64,000 nt of DNA. It comes from Solibacillus daqui (GTDB taxonomy: Bacteria > Bacillota > Bacilli > Bacillales_A > Planococcaceae). The stretch lies in assembly GCF_028747805.1 (NCBI RefSeq), contig NZ_CP114887.1:2783501-2847500 (forward strand). The letters run 5' to 3'. Position 1 is the first letter of the stretch; every line of letters starts with the position of its first letter. The notes beneath the pieces are model-generated. The model saw only the letters and a program-made list of their open reading frames with translations, was not told the origin of the DNA and ran no database searches. Positions 1 to 8,558 of this stretch are shown one piece after another. The translations under genes and the position numbers were made by a program.

Positions 1-318
1 AACGTACAATTCCAACAAATGTTTCAAAGTGACTTGATTCTTCCTGTTCTTTACTTTCTTCTACAGTTAGTACATCACTTTGAATATTTTTCACACGGTA
101 TTTTTGCTGTTTCTCGACAACTTCTATAAGCTGTGCCTTTTGTTCGGGTGTACAGTAACGTTTTCCTAAGTGCAATTGTACATCTATTTTACCATCAAGA
201 TGTCCATCTGTAACTTTTTTTCCTAGTTCTTCTAGCAATTCAGTATATGAGCATTGGTCTCTAAACGAAGGACCAATCCATCCTTCGTACCTTTAATATG
301 GACAAGTTGCTTCTTCAT
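1..318 (-). pseudogene. minC: MinC septum-site inhibitor, 5' part, apparent frameshift (runs off window)
   Basis: MinC inhibits FtsZ ring assembly away from midcell together with MinD. Reading the minus strand from an ATG at 318 gives MKKQLVHIKGTKDGLVLRL, very like the start of Bacillus MinC. After about 22 codons this frame stops (TAG). The next frame takes over with SYTELLEELGKKVTDG and stays open to the window edge, continuing the MinC N-domain. Homology suggests one base is missing near 258-263, within the stretch that aligns with LDDACSF of B. subtilis MinC. A Shine-Dalgarno GAGGTGA lies 11 bases before the ATG. The gene follows mreD in the usual mreBCD-minCD order. Identity is secure; whether the frameshift is biological or a sequence error cannot be told here. 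Confidence 0.8.
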
Positions 319-407
319 AGCAATTTCCGTCACCTCGCGCCAAATTATTATGAAAAGAAACAATCCAATATAGTGAATTGTTTCTTCCCATCATTTTTTA
401 ATGCTAC

Positions 408-923
408 TTAAGCGCGTTGAAATACGCGAGCGCTAATACAATATTTAAACGCCCATGCAAGCATTATTAAAAATAAAAAATTTGCAATTAAAGTTGGAAC
501 TAATCGATAAACTAAAAATGGTTGCAACGCCATCGTAGTAAATTGAATCATATAGAAAAATTCATATAAGATGAATTCTAATACTGCTAATAGCCCTATA
601 GCTAAAAATGTAGTGAATACTAAATGTGACTGTACACGCTTCACAGACCAAGCCGCAACAAAACAAATGGCAGGATATAACACAGTATATAGCCCAATAA
701 TATTAATGTAAAATACATCAAAACATAACCCAAAAATTAAGCCATAAATCATGGCTTTTTTACGACTATAATAAATGGCTAAAAAGATTAAATATAAAAT
801 TAAAAAACGTGGAATTAAATAATACGTGCCGTCATTCCACTGAAGTGGTGAAAACATCGCAAATTCAGACTCTACTAAAAATAATATTACTCCAACAAGT
901 ACAATAGCCAATCGAGTGATCAT
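408..923 (-). CDS. mreD: Rod shape-determining protein MreD
   Basis: MreD is a small integral membrane protein of the elongasome, which guides lateral wall synthesis with MreB, MreC, RodA and PBP2. The 171-residue product is almost entirely hydrophobic, with about five membrane segments, and has the usual family length. Its ATG (921-923) overlaps the mreC stop codon by one base (TAATG), which indicates translational coupling. Identification rests on size, membrane character and its place between mreC and minC. Sequence similarity within this family is always low. Confidence 0.9.
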   Translation of the reverse strand: MITRLAIVLVGVILFLVESEFAMFSPLQWNDGTYYLIPRFLILYLIFLAIYYSRKKAMIYGLIFGLCFDVFYINIIGLYTVLYPAICFVAAWSVKRVQSHLVFTTFLAIGLLAVLEFILYEFFYMIQFTTMALQPFLVYRLVPTLIANFLFLIMLAWAFKYCISARVFQRA

Positions 924-1843
924 TATTCATCCCCCTCAACTGCTGCCTCGTCTACTTCATTTGTTAAATCCGCATTCGTTGCATCGCCGTCAGAGCCATC
1001 TACTGCTGTAGTTTTACGCTTTGCAATAATGACATTTTCTAGCATCGAAAAGTCTGCTGCTGGTTTTACATAGGCCATTTTCGTCAGACCGAAATCATCT
1101 GTTGTAACTTCCGTAATTTCACCGATTAACATTCCTTTAGGGAAAATCCCCCCTAAACCAGATGAAATTACTTTTCCGCCTACTTTTAATTTAATTTTCG
1201 AATCGATGCGCTTTAGTAATAATTCGTTACGCTCTGCGTCATAACCTTCTATTAAACCATGAATTTCTTCATTGTTTTCCCCAAAGACGATTGCTGAAAC
1301 ACGATAATTTTCATTATTCGTATAAAGCAGTTCTACTTCAGAAGTATACGGTGTCGCGATAACAATCTTACCGATTAATCCACGCGATGTCATAACTGCC
1401 ATGTTTTTTTCAACACCATGAGCAGTACCTTTATTTAAAATAATTTTTTCTTCCCATTGATCAGGGTTTCTTGCAATGACCGTCGCCTGAATCGGGTCGA
1501 AATCACGTAAGCTTTCCTCTACTTTGGCAAGTTCACGTAATGAAGCATTTTCGGCCTTTAGCGTACTTACTTCCGCTTGTAATACAGCAAAATCCTCTAA
1601 GCGCATTTTTAGGCGTTGATTTTCATCGTACGTATTCATAAGCGAGTCAATATTGCTAAAAATACCCGTTATGTAGTTCGTTGGCTTTGCTACAAGCGAT
1701 TGTGCAAAGCCAACTGTATCTTTAATAAGTTTTTCGGGTAATGTTGCGTTATGACGATCACGTAAAGAGAAACCAATCAATGCCACTAGAAAAATTACAC
1801 TTACTAAAAGTATGATTAATTTTTTATTTGTTAATTGTGGCAC
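923..1843 (-). CDS. mreC: Rod shape-determining protein MreC
   Basis: MreC is a bitopic membrane protein that links cytoplasmic MreB filaments to wall enzymes outside. The 306-residue protein has an N-terminal membrane anchor (about residues 9-26), a coiled coil (about 70-110) and the paired beta-barrel domain typical of MreC (about 115-275), containing GTAHGVEKNMAV and SSGLGGIFPKGMLIGEI. The C-terminal 30 residues are acidic and low in complexity. Translation starts at GTG, preceded by AAGGAGG. It lies 14 bp after mreB and is translationally coupled to mreD. Confidence 0.96.
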   Translation of the reverse strand: MPQLTNKKLIILLVSVIFLVALIGFSLRDRHNATLPEKLIKDTVGFAQSLVAKPTNYITGIFSNIDSLMNTYDENQRLKMRLEDFAVLQAEVSTLKAENASLRELAKVEESLRDFDPIQATVIARNPDQWEEKIILNKGTAHGVEKNMAVMTSRGLIGKIVIATPYTSEVELLYTNNENYRVSAIVFGENNEEIHGLIEGYDAERNELLLKRIDSKIKLKVGGKVISSGLGGIFPKGMLIGEITEVTTDDFGLTKMAYVKPAADFSMLENVIIAKRKTTAVDGSDGDATNADLTNEVDEAAVEGDE

Positions 1844-1857
1844 AAGAAAAGTCCTCC

Positions 1858-2874
1858 TTATTTCAATTGTTGAGCACGAATAAGATCGATGTTATCTAGT
1901 GCTTTACCTGTTCCGATTGCTACGCAGTCTAATGGGCTCTCCGCGATAAATACAGGCATTTTTGTTTCATCACTAATCACTTTATCTAAGTTGCGTAATA
2001 ATGCGCCACCGCCTGTTAATACGATACCTCGCTCCATTACGTCCGCTGATAATTCTGGCGGTGTTTGCTCTAATGTTTTCTTCACGCCATCTAAAATAGC
2101 CACAATTGCTTCGTGTAATGATTTAGAAATTTCATCTGATGTAATTTCGATTGTTTTTGGTAAACCTGTTAATAAGTCACGGCCACGAATTTCCATTGTT
2201 TCCGCTGGGCCTTCTGCACGTGCTGTACCGATTTCAACTTTAATTTGTTCTGCAGTACGTTCACCGATTGTTAAGTTATACGTTTTGCGAATATAAGCAA
2301 TAATCGCGTAATCCATTGCATCTCCACCAACACGTACAGATTCACTTGTTACAATACCGCCTAATGAAATAACTGCAACTTCCGTTGTACCACCACCGAT
2401 ATCAACGACCATAGAACCTGTAGGCTCCCATACCGGTAAGTTGGCACCGATTGCCGCTGCAAATGGTTCTTCAATCGTGAATGCTTCTTTTGCACCTGCT
2501 TGACGAGATGCGTCGATTACTGCACGTTGTTCAACTGAAGTAATGCCATATGGTACACAAATCATTACATTCGGTTTTTTCCAATTAGAGCCAGAAGCTT
2601 TCATTGATTCACGTAAATAATATTGAATCATCGCTGTTGTAATTTCAAAATCAGCAATTACACCATCCTTCATTGGACGAATTGCTACGATTGAACCTGG
2701 CGTACGGCCGATCATATTTTTAGCATCATTACCAACTGCTACAATATCTCCAGTTTTCGTATTTTTCGCTACTACTGAAGGTTCACGTAATACGATTCCT
2801 TTTCCTTTTACAAACACAAGTGTATTAGCTGTGCCAAGATCGATCCCGACATCTTTATTCCCTAATCCAAACAA
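1858..2874 (-). CDS. mreB: Rod shape-determining protein MreB (actin-like)
   Basis: MreB is a bacterial actin homologue; its filaments orient peptidoglycan synthesis along the cell cylinder. Seen in the sequence: the phosphate-1 motif DLGTANTL at residues 12-19, the phosphate-2 motif [13 protein letters not shown] near 155, and the adenosine motif [12 protein letters not shown] near 285. The length of 338 residues is normal for the family. It starts at TTG behind AAGGGAG with a 7-base gap. It is the first gene of mreBCD-min, and radC lies upstream across a 538-bp gap, as in Bacillus. A TATAAT-like element at 2939-2944 could be its -10 box, but no good -35 is evident. Confidence 0.97.
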   Translation of the reverse strand: MFGLGNKDVGIDLGTANTLVFVKGKGIVLREPSVVAKNTKTGDIVAVGNDAKNMIGRTPGSIVAIRPMKDGVIADFEITTAMIQYYLRESMKASGSNWKKPNVMICVPYGITSVEQRAVIDASRQAGAKEAFTIEEPFAAAIGANLPVWEPTGSMVVDIGGGTTEVAVISLGGIVTSESVRVGGDAMDYAIIAYIRKTYNLTIGERTAEQIKVEIGTARAEGPAETMEIRGRDLLTGLPKTIEITSDEISKSLHEAIVAILDGVKKTLEQTPPELSADVMERGIVLTGGGALLRNLDKVISDETKMPVFIAESPLDCVAIGTGKALDNIDLIRAQQLK

Positions 2875-3412
2875 ATTAGTACTCCCTTTCTTATAAAAAC
2901 CATTGTTTATTTATGATGTTACAAAAATCATACGCTCTATTATAACGAATTACATCAAGAAATTATAGTGTCACAAGAACTGAATCGCGACTTTTGTCGA
3001 ATATTTTTCATATAACACTACTTATCTATTGTATTTCGAAATTCGTTTTGAAACAAATAAAATTAATATGTAAGATTTAACAATATAACAACATGGACAT
3101 GACGAATATAACAACAAAAAGTTCCATGATGCAATAACATTTAATTATTTATTGTTATGTAACAATTATTATAGTGATGTAACAAAAATGCATAAAAAAG
3201 GGAGTATCCTAGAAGTATATCTGGGACACTCCCTTTGCGCCGAGGCTGGAGGCCAGCACGATGCTGGTCATGAATGCGTTGTCACACGATGTGACGGTTT
3301 TAGCATTCGTTCCTATTCTGACCACCGCAGAAGCCCCGCCTAAAGCGGATTATTAAAACACTAGACTTGCACTGTCCAAAAAAATGTGACTTTTAGGACA
3401 GCATCTTATTGT
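2875..3412. other. Intergenic region: mreB leader plus structured repeat
   Basis: The left part (2875-3190) is AT-rich and should hold the mreB promoter and leader. It contains several TGTAACAA-like words (around 3064, 3157 and 3178) with no assigned meaning. The right part (3201-3412) is copy A of the dispersed structured repeat described separately. A 63-codon plus-strand frame here has no coding character. Confidence 0.6.
3201..3412. repeat. Dispersed structured repeat family 1, copy A
   Basis: This is a GC-richer island of nested hairpins in AT-rich DNA. The outer hairpin pairs GGGAGTATCC (3201) with GGACACTCCC. Inside are TTTGCGCCGAGG, then CCAGCA-CGA-TGCTGG, then GAATGC..GCATTC enclosing GTCACA-CGA-TGTGAC, then CACCGCAGAAGC.CCGCC.AAGCGGAT, and finally CTGTCC..GGACAG next to the radC stop codon. 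Copy C at 55882-56038 shares both ends; copy B at 36400-36500 shares the two CGA-loop hairpins. Read on the minus strand, the element ends in a GC stem followed by six T, so it may terminate the radC transcript. Confidence 0.75.
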
Positions 3413-4111
3413 TTAAAAATAGCCTTTTTCTTTCATGCTAATAAATTGATGGTCTCCGATGATAACGTGATCCAGCAAATCTACTCCAATAATTTTCCCG
3501 GCTTCGTATAGACGTGTCGTAACGTCAATGTCTTCAGGGCTTGGGGTAGGTACACCACTAGGATGATTGTGCGCACAAATTATCGAAGCGGCGGATCGTT
3601 TGACTGCTTCGCGGAATATCTCACGAGGATGTACAATGCTAGCATTTAAGCTTCCAACAAAAATCGTTTTCTTATGCAAAATTTGATTTTTGACGTTCAA
3701 AAATAAACAAACAAAATGTTCCTGATGTAATGATGTCATATCTTGCATTAAAAAATTAGCTGCATCTTCTGGTGACCGAATTGTGTAACGTTGCTCATCT
3801 TCTTTTGATGCTAATCTTCTCCCCAGCTCAATCGCTGCAAGTAGTAATACAGCTTTAGCCTCACCAATGCCTTTAATTTCAGTCATTTCCTCTAGTGTGG
3901 CAAATTTTAGATTGTGTAATTTTTCGAAATTTAGCAATACGCGATTGGCCACAGTAAGTACCGATTCTTGTTTCGTTCCTGTACCGAGTAAAATCGCGAT
4001 TAACTCCTGATTAGAAAGACTTTTTGCTCCTTGACGCAGCAACCTTTCACGTGGGCGATCTGCTTCATGGACATCATGAATTTTCATATTTTGCATAGTA
4101 GTTCTAATCAT
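3413..4111 (-). CDS. radC: RadC family JAMM-domain protein
   Basis: RadC-family proteins carry a JAB/MPN+ (JAMM) metalloprotease fold. Their role is unsettled and the old link to DNA repair is weak. The 232-residue product has an N-terminal helix-hairpin-helix region (EMTEIKGIGEAKAVLLLA, about residues 60-80) and the metal-binding signature CAHNHPSG followed by S..D near residues 178-195. Of the clustered candidate starts I chose the ATG at 4111, which has AGGAG 8 bases upstream; earlier GTG/ATG codons overlap or crowd this site. It follows maf closely (11 bp) and precedes mreB, as in Bacillus. The repeat at 3201-3412 abuts its stop codon. Confidence 0.93.
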   Translation of the reverse strand: MIRTTMQNMKIHDVHEADRPRERLLRQGAKSLSNQELIAILLGTGTKQESVLTVANRVLLNFEKLHNLKFATLEEMTEIKGIGEAKAVLLLAAIELGRRLASKEDEQRYTIRSPEDAANFLMQDMTSLHQEHFVCLFLNVKNQILHKKTIFVGSLNASIVHPREIFREAVKRSAASIICAHNHPSGVPTPSPEDIDVTTRLYEAGKIIGVDLLDHVIIGDHQFISMKEKGYF

Positions 4112-4122
4112 TTCCATCACTC

Positions 4123-4716
4123 CTAAACGTGTAGTTTTAGAAGTTGTAATGTAAGCATTTTTTGGACTAAAGACGCAATCGGTAGACCAACGACATTATT
4201 ATAATCTCCTTCAATTCTGTCAACGAGTAAGGCGCCACTCGTTTGAATGCCATAACCACCAGCCTTATCAAACGGATCTTTTGTTTGAACATATGCTTCA
4301 ATCATTTCATCCGACACTTCTTTAAAAAGTACTGAAGTTTTCTCGACAATAGTATGCTCTGTACCATCTGCTAAAACGATGGCGACCGCTGTCATAACCA
4401 TATGACGATTACCACGTAGCTGCTTTAAATGCGCTACCGCTTCTTCATGTGATGTTGGCTTATGTAAAATTTGGTCGTTAAAAACGACAATTGTATCGGC
4501 CCCAATGATGCATTTTTCGGGACATTTTGCTGCAATATCACGTGTTTTTAAGAGCGCAACCCCTTCTACATAATCTTCTGCTGTAAAAGCCTCTACACTT
4601 GTTTCTTCAACATTACTCGTTACAACCGTAAATGGCACACCTAACATCGATAATAATTCTTTACGTCTCGGAGAAGCTGATGCTAAAACGAGCTGTTCAT
4701 TAGTAGTAAAATTCAT
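4123..4716 (-). CDS. maf: Maf family nucleoside triphosphate pyrophosphatase
   Basis: Maf proteins hydrolyse dTTP/UTP and modified nucleotides to monophosphates, acting as house-cleaning enzymes; overexpression blocks septation in Bacillus. The 197-residue protein has the N-terminal signature LASASPRRKELL (about residues 11-22) and the IGADTIVVF segment (about 67-75) with the catalytic aspartate. It has the family's normal length and a good ribosome site (GGGAGG). It lies between the SpoIIB-like gene and radC, the B. subtilis order. Confidence 0.95.
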   Translation of the reverse strand: MNFTTNEQLVLASASPRRKELLSMLGVPFTVVTSNVEETSVEAFTAEDYVEGVALLKTRDIAAKCPEKCIIGADTIVVFNDQILHKPTSHEEAVAHLKQLRGNRHMVMTAVAIVLADGTEHTIVEKTSVLFKEVSDEMIEAYVQTKDPFDKAGGYGIQTSGALLVDRIEGDYNNVVGLPIASLVQKMLTLQLLKLHV

Positions 4717-4820
4717 ATTCCAATCCTCCCACTACTATAGTAAACGACAATTTCGGTTTTGAAAAATGTCCTTATTCGATATTAGGTATGAATTTTGACA
4801 GTTTACACATATTTCTCAGT

Positions 4821-5435
4821 TCAAAAAGTTACTTTCATGCAATCTAGCTGTTCAAAATAATTTTTTGTTAAATGGAGGCGAATGACATTGGGATTTGTTG
4901 TTAGCTTCAACACTTCTTCCGCACGATCGACCCAATCTTCTGGAATTGCAGTTGTATCAGCCTTATCAACGGATTGTAACGTGAGCCATTTCGTATCTTT
5001 CAATGTTTTTGGCAATTGAAGCTGAGCTGCATTAGGACAACTACTATGAAGCGTAAGTTTTTTATAAAATGCGCTCGGCACAACCGTTAATGCCGTTTCC
5101 ACCTTTTCAATATCTAGTCGCGACCATACAAAATATTGTGAATCTATTTCAATAATTGCTGATTTATTTAACGTTGGATACCCCGCAACAAATTGTTCCG
5201 CGCTTTCAGAAGACGAAAATACACCATGTTGCAACGCATAAAAAACTTGTACAACTTCTTGTTGTTCTTGTTGTTCTTGTTGTTGTACAGCCGTTTCCAC
5301 AACTGAATCAACATCTTGTGCTTTTTCCTCAGTCGGCATTTTTAAAAGCATGATTAATAACAATACCCCAATGATTCCTGTCATACTTCCAATAAAAATC
5401 GCTTGAAAGACTACATTATTTTTTATTTTTTTCAT
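4821..5435 (-). CDS. SpoIIB-like sporulation protein with SPOR-like domain
   Basis: SpoIIB helps septal peptidoglycan thinning at the start of engulfment. This 204-residue protein has a short basic N-terminus, one membrane segment (about residues 9-31), a glutamine/glutamate repeat linker near residues 50-60 (QQEQQEQQE), and an extracellular part beginning VFYALQHGVFSSSESAEQF, which resembles a SPOR peptidoglycan-binding domain. It sits directly upstream of maf-radC-mreB, exactly where spoIIB lies in B. subtilis. Overall sequence is divergent and the protein is shorter than B. subtilis SpoIIB, so the call rests on synteny plus architecture. Confidence 0.7.
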   Translation of the reverse strand: MKKIKNNVVFQAIFIGSMTGIIGVLLLIMLLKMPTEEKAQDVDSVVETAVQQQEQQEQQEVVQVFYALQHGVFSSSESAEQFVAGYPTLNKSAIIEIDSQYFVWSRLDIEKVETALTVVPSAFYKKLTLHSSCPNAAQLQLPKTLKDTKWLTLQSVDKADTTAIPEDWVDRAEEVLKLTTNPNVIRLHLTKNYFEQLDCMKVTF

Positions 5436-5483
5436 TTATTAATCACCTCAACTCTTTTAGCTCTACTCTAGCAAAATGTGCAT

Positions 5484-5511
5484 AAAAAAAGACGAGACTA
5501 ATGTCGTCTCG
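5484..5511 (-). terminator. Rho-independent terminator after the GGDEF gene
   Basis: Stem CGAGAC/GTCTCG (5493-5498 with 5506-5511) is followed on the minus strand by seven T. It lies 44 bp past the cyclase stop codon. Confidence 0.75.
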
Positions 5512-5554
5512 CCAAAAAAATTTTTCGATCTCATTCGAGCTAAACAGACAATCG

Positions 5555-7234
5555 CTACTTAAAAATAGCTACACGATTACGCCCTGCCTGCTTTGCCCCA
5601 ACATATAATGCCTTATCAGCAAATGTAATTAAATCTGATAATTTATTTGTATGCTCTGGAATACTAGCTACCCCAATCGATACCGTCACATGCACTGCCA
5701 TTTCTTTTTTTAATTGCCGCTCTAATACTGTAATTTGAAATGATAGCGTTTCTATCACTTGACGATAATGTTCAGCTAATTTTAGTGCTTCATCGGAAGT
5801 CGTATTCGGTAATAATATTACAAACTCCTCTCCACCATAACGAGCCAAAACATACTGTTCATCAACAAGTGCCTGTAAGTGAGCCGCGAACTCTTTTAAA
5901 ATACTGTTTCCATTTTCATGACCATACGTATCGTTCAAACGTTTAAAATGGTCAATATCTAAAATGATGGCCGATATATTATCCATTTTATGTTGAACTA
6001 ACTGTAATTCCATTTCTTCAATACGTTCAGTTAGATAGCGATAATTGTACAAATTTGTCAATGCACATCGTTCACTTTTATAAATCGTTTCTTCTATGAC
6101 CGATTTATGCTCCAATGCCGTTTTATATGCCGTCACTAGCAGTTTACAATGTTCAACTTGAACTTTGTTAAACGCAAAAAGCGCATCACTTTCTAGCACA
6201 AGCATCGCTGGATGATCGAATTGATCAATAGGAATGACCAATAAAGATTCTGTTTTAATATCCGTTTCCAGCCAGTGTTCCATTTGCAAATAGGCACGTT
6301 TTTTTATATAGTGAATCTTATTTTCAGCAAATACTTTTTGTAACAAATTAAGCTGAAACCGGTCGATATAACGTTTTTCAGGCTGTGCATTATTAAAAAT
6401 AAAATGTTCCTCTGTTTCATAAACAACGGAAACTTGTTTTGCTCCAGTAACAAGTATCACCTTTTGTAAAAATTCTTTTGTAATTTGTTGCTGTGTTTCA
6501 TAATCATTAAAATTCACTTGGAATTCCATGACATTTTCTAATGTTGCCGACTTTTGCAGCGTGGCATCATAATTCCGATAAATTTTTACAGTAATTATGT
6601 AAACTAATAATGCACCTACAACTGCATACTTTCCATACATTAAAAAATTCGTGTACAATGCAGTACCTAACAGTACAAAAAATATGGAACTTAACACCTC
6701 TCCAAAAAGCGACTCTTTATATTTAACTAAGTTCAAACCTTTAACTTGCTTATTTAAAGTCATTATTACAACTCCGCTAAAAAGAGCAAATATTGCATAA
6801 AATAGACAGTTCACCAACAGCATTTGTAAAAAAGGCATTGTATCAAATTCAAAACCGAATATCGTAATGATTGTATAAGACAACAAAGGTCCAACAAAAA
6901 ACACCATCGCATAGATTGGGTAATGTGAAAAATTCCCCAATTTCATACGACTTATTAATAAAAAAGCGAATATAGCTAATTGATAATACAGTATCATCAA
7001 TGGTAAACCGTACAAATATAAAACCGGAATCATTATCCAAAAAATATTAATGCGTTCCATTTGTCCATATTTCAATGGATAACAAGCCGCAAAAATTGTT
7101 ACTAACAATAATCCTAAAAATGTATATATATCCATCTGATGTGTAGGCACTTTATCAAATAATAGAGCCAGCATAATCGTCACAACTAAAAAAACAACAG
7201 CATTTGATCTAATTTTATTTTCATTGCTAAACAT
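5555..7234 (-). CDS. Membrane-bound GGDEF diguanylate cyclase
   Basis: Predicted to make cyclic di-GMP from two GTP at the membrane. The 559-residue protein has about six to seven membrane helices (residues about 10-220), a central GAF-like sensory region (about 235-385) and a C-terminal GGDEF domain with LDIDHFKRLNDTYGHENG and an intact active site RYGGEEF. The RxxD inhibitory site that normally sits five residues before GGEEF is absent (DEQY is there), so product inhibition may be lost. The start is the ATG at 7234 behind GTGGGGGAAAT; the upstream GTG lacks a ribosome site. It occupies the position of comC in B. subtilis, between folC and spoIIB. Confidence 0.93.
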   Translation of the reverse strand: MFSNENKIRSNAVVFLVVTIMLALLFDKVPTHQMDIYTFLGLLLVTIFAACYPLKYGQMERINIFWIMIPVLYLYGLPLMILYYQLAIFAFLLISRMKLGNFSHYPIYAMVFFVGPLLSYTIITIFGFEFDTMPFLQMLLVNCLFYAIFALFSGVVIMTLNKQVKGLNLVKYKESLFGEVLSSIFFVLLGTALYTNFLMYGKYAVVGALLVYIITVKIYRNYDATLQKSATLENVMEFQVNFNDYETQQQITKEFLQKVILVTGAKQVSVVYETEEHFIFNNAQPEKRYIDRFQLNLLQKVFAENKIHYIKKRAYLQMEHWLETDIKTESLLVIPIDQFDHPAMLVLESDALFAFNKVQVEHCKLLVTAYKTALEHKSVIEETIYKSERCALTNLYNYRYLTERIEEMELQLVQHKMDNISAIILDIDHFKRLNDTYGHENGNSILKEFAAHLQALVDEQYVLARYGGEEFVILLPNTTSDEALKLAEHYRQVIETLSFQITVLERQLKKEMAVHVTVSIGVASIPEHTNKLSDLITFADKALYVGAKQAGRNRVAIFK

Positions 7235-7304
7235 ATTTCCCCCACTAGAAAACACTTAAGTTCTACCATAGTAGCAAACTAGTGATATGATGTCATCTGA
7301 TTAA

Positions 7305-8558
7305 TCACAAGAGGGTAAGTTTTTGTCGTATCTCGCTCAATAAATAGAGTGAACCCGTCACAATTAGTACTTTTCCATTCTTTGTTGGCATTTGTAACAA
7401 AGTACCTACATTTGATACAATCGATTTTTCAATTACGTTACTTTTTTCCAGTAATTGCTGCGCTGGCATAGCACGTGGATTATCAATATCAACAAAATAA
7501 AACGTCTCACTAACTTGTTCAAGCATGTTCAAAATGGTATCTACATCCTTATCGGCCAATAAACCAACGATAAATTCAATCCTTTGCGTTGGAAATTGTT
7601 GATGGACTGTTTGTACAAGCATTTCGATACTTGCTGGATTATGTGCACCATCAAAATATACATTTGGTAACACTTGTTCAAAGCGACCTGACAATTTTGC
7701 TTTGCTGATTGCTTGATTTATTTTTAGTGCTTCCACTGGCAAATCAAATGCTTGAAGCACTTGTAAAAAAGCGGAAATTGCTAGCGCCATGTTTTTCCCT
7801 TGATGTGGTCCTAAAAATTGACGTGATAATTGATCAAATGAAAAGCTATTTTTTACGTGAGTATAGGTTTCGCCTTGCGCTGTATACGTCACAATAAATT
7901 CCCGCCCGTACTGCTCAATTGACGTATTTTTTATTTGTGCTTCCTTTTCGAAAATAAATTGAACCTCTTGAGGCACTTCGCCAAGGACAACTGGTCGCCC
8001 CTGCTTAATAATACCTGCTTTATGTGCGGCTATACTAGAAAGTGTATTACCTAAAAAATTCGTATGTTCAAGTGCAATACTCGTAATAACTGAAACTATC
8101 GGATTTACTACATTTGTACTATCATCACGCCCGCCCATCCCTGCTTCAATCAGCACTAAATCAACATGCTGCTGTTTAAAAAACACAAATGCGATAACTG
8201 TTAATAATTCAAAATCAGTTAGTTTCCCACTTAAACCACATTCATGTAATTGTTGAAAGATTGCGTCTAGTTGTTGTGCTGTAATATTAACACCGTTTAT
8301 TTGAATTTGGTCGTGTACATCAACAACACATGGTGACATAAATTTCCCAACAGACAGACTATATTCACGTGCCATCGCTTCCACAAACGTTAATGTAGAT
8401 CCTTTCCCATTTGTACCAGCAAAATGCACGACCTTTAGCTCCTTTTCAGGACTTCCGAGTACTTTAAGAGCTTGTTCAATCGAGGCTAGGCCTGGTTTTA
8501 TAGCCGTATCACTCGCAACCTGCCAACGTTCTTTATAAACATCTAATAACGGAATCAT
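7305..8558 (-). CDS. folC: FolC-like folylpolyglutamate/dihydrofolate synthase, divergent copy
   Basis: Mur-ligase family enzyme expected to add glutamate to (dihydro)folate or dihydropteroate using ATP. The 417-residue protein has the P-loop HFAGTNGKGST (about residues 44-54) and GGRDDSTNV (about 145). It departs from the usual FolC motifs: SPHL..ERI becomes SPCVVDVHDQIQI and GGRLD becomes GGRDD. It starts directly after the stop of the other folC, with the ribosome site inside that gene's last codons. Two adjacent folC-type genes are unusual; this one may have a narrowed or shifted substrate. Confidence 0.85.
   Translation of the reverse strand: MIPLLDVYKERWQVASDTAIKPGLASIEQALKVLGSPEKELKVVHFAGTNGKGSTLTFVEAMAREYSLSVGKFMSPCVVDVHDQIQINGVNITAQQLDAIFQQLHECGLSGKLTDFELLTVIAFVFFKQQHVDLVLIEAGMGGRDDSTNVVNPIVSVITSIALEHTNFLGNTLSSIAAHKAGIIKQGRPVVLGEVPQEVQFIFEKEAQIKNTSIEQYGREFIVTYTAQGETYTHVKNSFSFDQLSRQFLGPHQGKNMALAISAFLQVLQAFDLPVEALKINQAISKAKLSGRFEQVLPNVYFDGAHNPASIEMLVQTVHQQFPTQRIEFIVGLLADKDVDTILNMLEQVSETFYFVDIDNPRAMPAQQLLEKSNVIEKSIVSNVGTLLQMPTKNGKVLIVTGSLYLLSEIRQKLTLL

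Noticed and set aside
3152..3343. 63-codon plus-strand frame
   Set aside because: It lies across repeat copy A, has no ribosome site, and its sequence is explained by the hairpins.
5246..5290. Short tandem TTGTTCTTGTTG repeats, CRISPR-like at first sight
   Set aside because: They encode the Q/E linker of the SpoIIB-like protein; no spacers and no fixed direct repeat.
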